Origin: Ignavibacteria bacterium
Lineage (GTDB): Bacteria; Bacteroidota; Ignavibacteria; UBA10030; UBA6906
Direction of reading: 5' to 3'
NCBI GenBank assembly: GCA_029859455.1
Contig: JAOUDE010000140.1
Coordinates: 1 to 6,636, forward strand
Length of the DNA stretch: 6,636 nucleotides
In this document: positions 4,819-6,636 of the stretch, in pieces
How positions within the stretch are numbered: position 1 is the first letter of the stretch
Layout: each line of letters begins with the position of its first letter
The notes under the pieces: generated by a model
Database searches by the model: none
The model's input: only the letters and a program-made list of their open reading frames with translations
Told to the model about the DNA's origin: nothing
Translations under genes and position numbers: made by a program

Positions 4819-6365
4819 TGCGACGGAGCTTCCAGACAGCAATCGCCCTGTGGCTTCTTGCCGGAACTTCGGCGCCTGTACATGCCCAGAGTTTCACTCT
4901 GATTTCCCCTTCCCTGGAGTCGACACAGGGAACGGTTTCTTCCCTCCCGCCGAGTAATTCTGTTTCTCATCTGGGAATCAGGAGCGGGACACTCTGGACC
5001 GGGACAAGCAAGGGTCTCGCCCGCACAGCCGACCACGGGATTTCCTGGGAGTCGTTCCGGACAATCCCGGAATTCGCCCGGCCCGGAATATTCGCCATCG
5101 CACTGAGCGATGATCTGATCTGGACGGCCACGGGATATTCGCAGGAGATCGATGATCAGAATGTTCAGACCGGTACAGGATTCACGTACTCGGTCGACGA
5201 CGGAGCCACCTGGGTTGCCCGACCGCAGCCTCTGGATGCGGCGGATGACAGCCTGCAGAGCTACGGAATCAACACTGTCCGCTTCCTCCCTGTGATTGTG
5301 GATGAACAGAACGTCACGTTCGACGTGGCCCTCTCCGATTCCTTCGTGTGGGTCACCAGCTGGTCCAGCGGCCTCCGCCGGTCGCGTGACCTTGGCGTTA
5401 CCTGGGAACGGATCGTGCTCCCGAACGACTTCCTCAACTCGATCGCCCCTGAAGATACCCTGGACGGATACGAGATCGACCCGCGCCGTCACAACAACTT
5501 TCTCCTCTTTTCCGTCTTCGTGCAGAACGACAGTACGATCTGGGCGGGGTCTGCGGGAGGGATCAACAAATCGACCGACGGAGGAACAAGCTGGACGAAG
5601 TTCACCACTATCAACCAGTCCGCCTCGATACTTGGCAACTGGGTCATCGCGATCGAGGGACAGCAATTCGGCTCAACTTACCGCCTCTGGACGACCAACT
5701 GGCCTGCCGACCTGCAGGTCGGTGAACAGTTCGGTGTGAGCTACTCAGACGACGGCGGAAGGATATGGACGAACCTTCTGCATGGAATCCGGGCATACGA
5801 TTTCGCTTTCCGCGATTCGATTACCTATATCGCCACCGATGAGGGGATATTCCGGACGGACGACGGCGGACGGTCCTGGCTCCGCTCCGGCACGATCATC
5901 GATCAGGCGAGCGGACAGATGATTACGGAAAGCACTTTTTTTTCGGTTAACGTCCTGGGCGACACGGTGTATGCAGGAGGGAGTGACGGGCTGGTCCGAA
6001 CGATCGACGACGGCGTTGGTTCATTCGGCCGGTCCTGGGACATCCTCAGAACCTACCAGCCGGTCGGAGCCTCCGCTTCCAGTTATGCCTACCCGAACCC
6101 ATTCTCCCCTGACGAGGAAGTTGTGAGGATCCATTACAGTACCGGAGGCACTCCCTCACAGGTCACGATCGAGGTCTTCGATTTCGGGATGAACCGGGTG
6201 CGGACGCTGATCAACAATGCACAGCGTTCAGGGGGAAACGAACACGATGACATCTGGGACGGAAAAGACAGTGCGGGTCGACAGGTCGCCAACGGAGTCT
6301 ATTTCTACCGGATCGATATCGAAGGCCGGGATCCTTCCTGGGGAAAGATCATGGTGCTCCAGTGA
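4818..6365 (+). CDS. Secreted Asp-box (BNR-like) beta-propeller protein with FlgD-like/type IX-type C-terminal domain
   Basis: This encodes 515 residues. A Sec signal peptide (residues 1-23) probably cleaves after VHA. The body carries seven Asp-box-like motifs of the S/T-x-D-x-G-x-x-W type: ADHGISW (71-77), SVDDGATW (125-132), SRDLGVTW (189-196), STDGGTSW (252-259), SDDGGRIW (310-317), TDDGGRSW (347-354) and a degenerate one stretched by a short insertion (DDGVGSFGRSW, 397-407). Such motifs mark blades of beta-propellers (sialidase, Vps10, YCF48/HCF136-like). No sialidase catalytic set was identified, so an enzyme call is not made. The C-terminus has the linker YPNPFSP (425-431) followed by a FlgD-Ig-like domain (about 432-515; key pattern IWDGKDSAGRQVANGVYFYRI), the type used as a sorting or anchoring domain in type IX-secreting lineages. 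Its start overlaps the lipoprotein stop by one base (TGATG) with no ribosome site, implying coupled translation. Ligand unknown. Confidence 0.9.
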   Translation: MRRSFQTAIALWLLAGTSAPVHAQSFTLISPSLESTQGTVSSLPPSNSVSHLGIRSGTLWTGTSKGLARTADHGISWESFRTIPEFARPGIFAIALSDDLIWTATGYSQEIDDQNVQTGTGFTYSVDDGATWVARPQPLDAADDSLQSYGINTVRFLPVIVDEQNVTFDVALSDSFVWVTSWSSGLRRSRDLGVTWERIVLPNDFLNSIAPEDTLDGYEIDPRRHNNFLLFSVFVQNDSTIWAGSAGGINKSTDGGTSWTKFTTINQSASILGNWVIAIEGQQFGSTYRLWTTNWPADLQVGEQFGVSYSDDGGRIWTNLLHGIRAYDFAFRDSITYIATDEGIFRTDDGGRSWLRSGTIIDQASGQMITESTFFSVNVLGDTVYAGGSDGLVRTIDDGVGSFGRSWDILRTYQPVGASASSYAYPNPFSPDEEVVRIHYSTGGTPSQVTIEVFDFGMNRVRTLINNAQRSGGNEHDDIWDGKDSAGRQVANGVYFYRIDIEGRDPSWGKIMVLQ

Positions 6366-6636
6366 AATCCGGTTTCCTCCTCGCCCTGGTCCTGCTGACT
6401 AGCACATTGGCCGCCGGACAGATCGCCGGCCATGCAGGCGCATACAGCCGTCTCGGGTTCGGCGCGCGCGGCATTGGAGTCGGCAATGCGATGACCGCTG
6501 TCGCAAGCGGGGATATCAACGGCTACTACAACCCGGCGGTCCTTCCGTTCAGCGGGTACCGGAGTCTCTCAGCCTCCTTCGGTATTCTCGCACTCGACCG
6601 CCGGCTGAATTTCCTGAGCTATGCACAGCCGCTGGC
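6362..6636 (+). CDS. PorV/PorQ family outer-membrane protein (partial, runs off the window)
   Basis: A GTG start at 6362 overlaps the previous stop codon by four bases (GTGA), a typical coupled junction. Ninety-one codons are present before the window ends. Residues 1-19 form a signal peptide (KSGFLLALVLLTSTLAAG). The mature start carries the family signature AGAYSRLGFGARGIGVGNAM (25-44), followed by TAVASGDINGYYNPAVL (45-61), characteristic of PorV/PorQ-type (FadL-related) beta-barrels. PorV of the type IX secretion system shuttles cargo proteins with C-terminal signals to the attachment complex, and many lineages carry paralogues next to secreted-protein genes. No in-frame ATG precedes the conserved region, so GTG is the likely start. 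Its position right after a protein with a FlgD-like C-terminal domain suggests a shared envelope role. Whether this is a true type IX component or a paralogue cannot be told from the fragment. Confidence 0.88.
   Translation, partial: MKSGFLLALVLLTSTLAAGQIAGHAGAYSRLGFGARGIGVGNAMTAVASGDINGYYNPAVLPFSGYRSLSASFGILALDRRLNFLSYAQPL

Noticed and set aside
4740..5666. A 308-codon open frame on the minus strand, antisense to the lipoprotein end and the Asp-box gene
   Set aside because: Its composition is Arg/Gly/Pro-rich without domains or a signal, it has no ribosome site, and it lies opposite two genes with clear signal peptides and motifs. It is a by-product of GC-rich codon use.
4818..6365. Calling the Asp-box protein a sialidase
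   Set aside because: Asp-boxes occur in many non-enzymatic propellers, and I could not identify the arginine triad, nucleophilic Tyr or FRIP motif expected of sialidases.

Overview
The window looks like a chromosomal piece of a moderately GC-rich bacterium, probably from the Bacteroidota/Ignavibacteriota side of the FCB group. The evidence is a secreted Asp-box protein ending in a YPNPF...FlgD-like C-terminal domain, followed directly by a PorV/PorQ-type outer-membrane protein. Both are hallmarks of lineages that use type IX-like secretion. Several genes have clear Shine-Dalgarno sites (at 1707, 2751 and 3346), while others (1865, 3982) have none. The phylum assignment is inference from gene content, not from a marker gene.

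Layout. At 1-123 is the C-terminal tail of a DinB-like protein (+). At 181-1707 (-) is a full-length AbgT-family transporter that converges on that tail. Divergent from the transporter, across a 157-bp intergenic region, an AraC-family regulator with a DUF6597-type N-terminus runs at 1865-2686 (+). Next come a small four-helix DUF1761 membrane protein (2751-3155) and a single-domain SpoIIAA/STAS-like protein (3346-3744). The gap between those two holds several hairpins, some mutually exclusive, and a plausible promoter.

The right half (3982 to the window end) is a tightly packed operon for the cell envelope. It encodes a lipoprotein with two tandem copies of an Ig-like 'choice-of-anchor X'-type domain, a secreted Asp-box beta-propeller protein with a FlgD-like C-terminal domain, and the start of a PorV/PorQ-family protein. 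The junctions are overlaps of 1 nt (TGATG) and 4 nt (GTGA), implying translational coupling. A long hairpin followed by TTTT lies just upstream of the lipoprotein start, so any transcript entering the operon from upstream must pass it.

How the parts may work together (inference): the AraC protein is a candidate regulator of the divergent AbgT transporter. The last three genes look like a surface module of lipoprotein, secreted cargo and outer-membrane shuttle/channel homologue. No RNA genes, CRISPR arrays, insertion sequences or prophage genes were seen, and no stretch above 300 bases lacks a gene. I found no clearly new enzymatic or defence system. The most interesting signals are the hairpin leader and the organisation of the secretion-linked operon.
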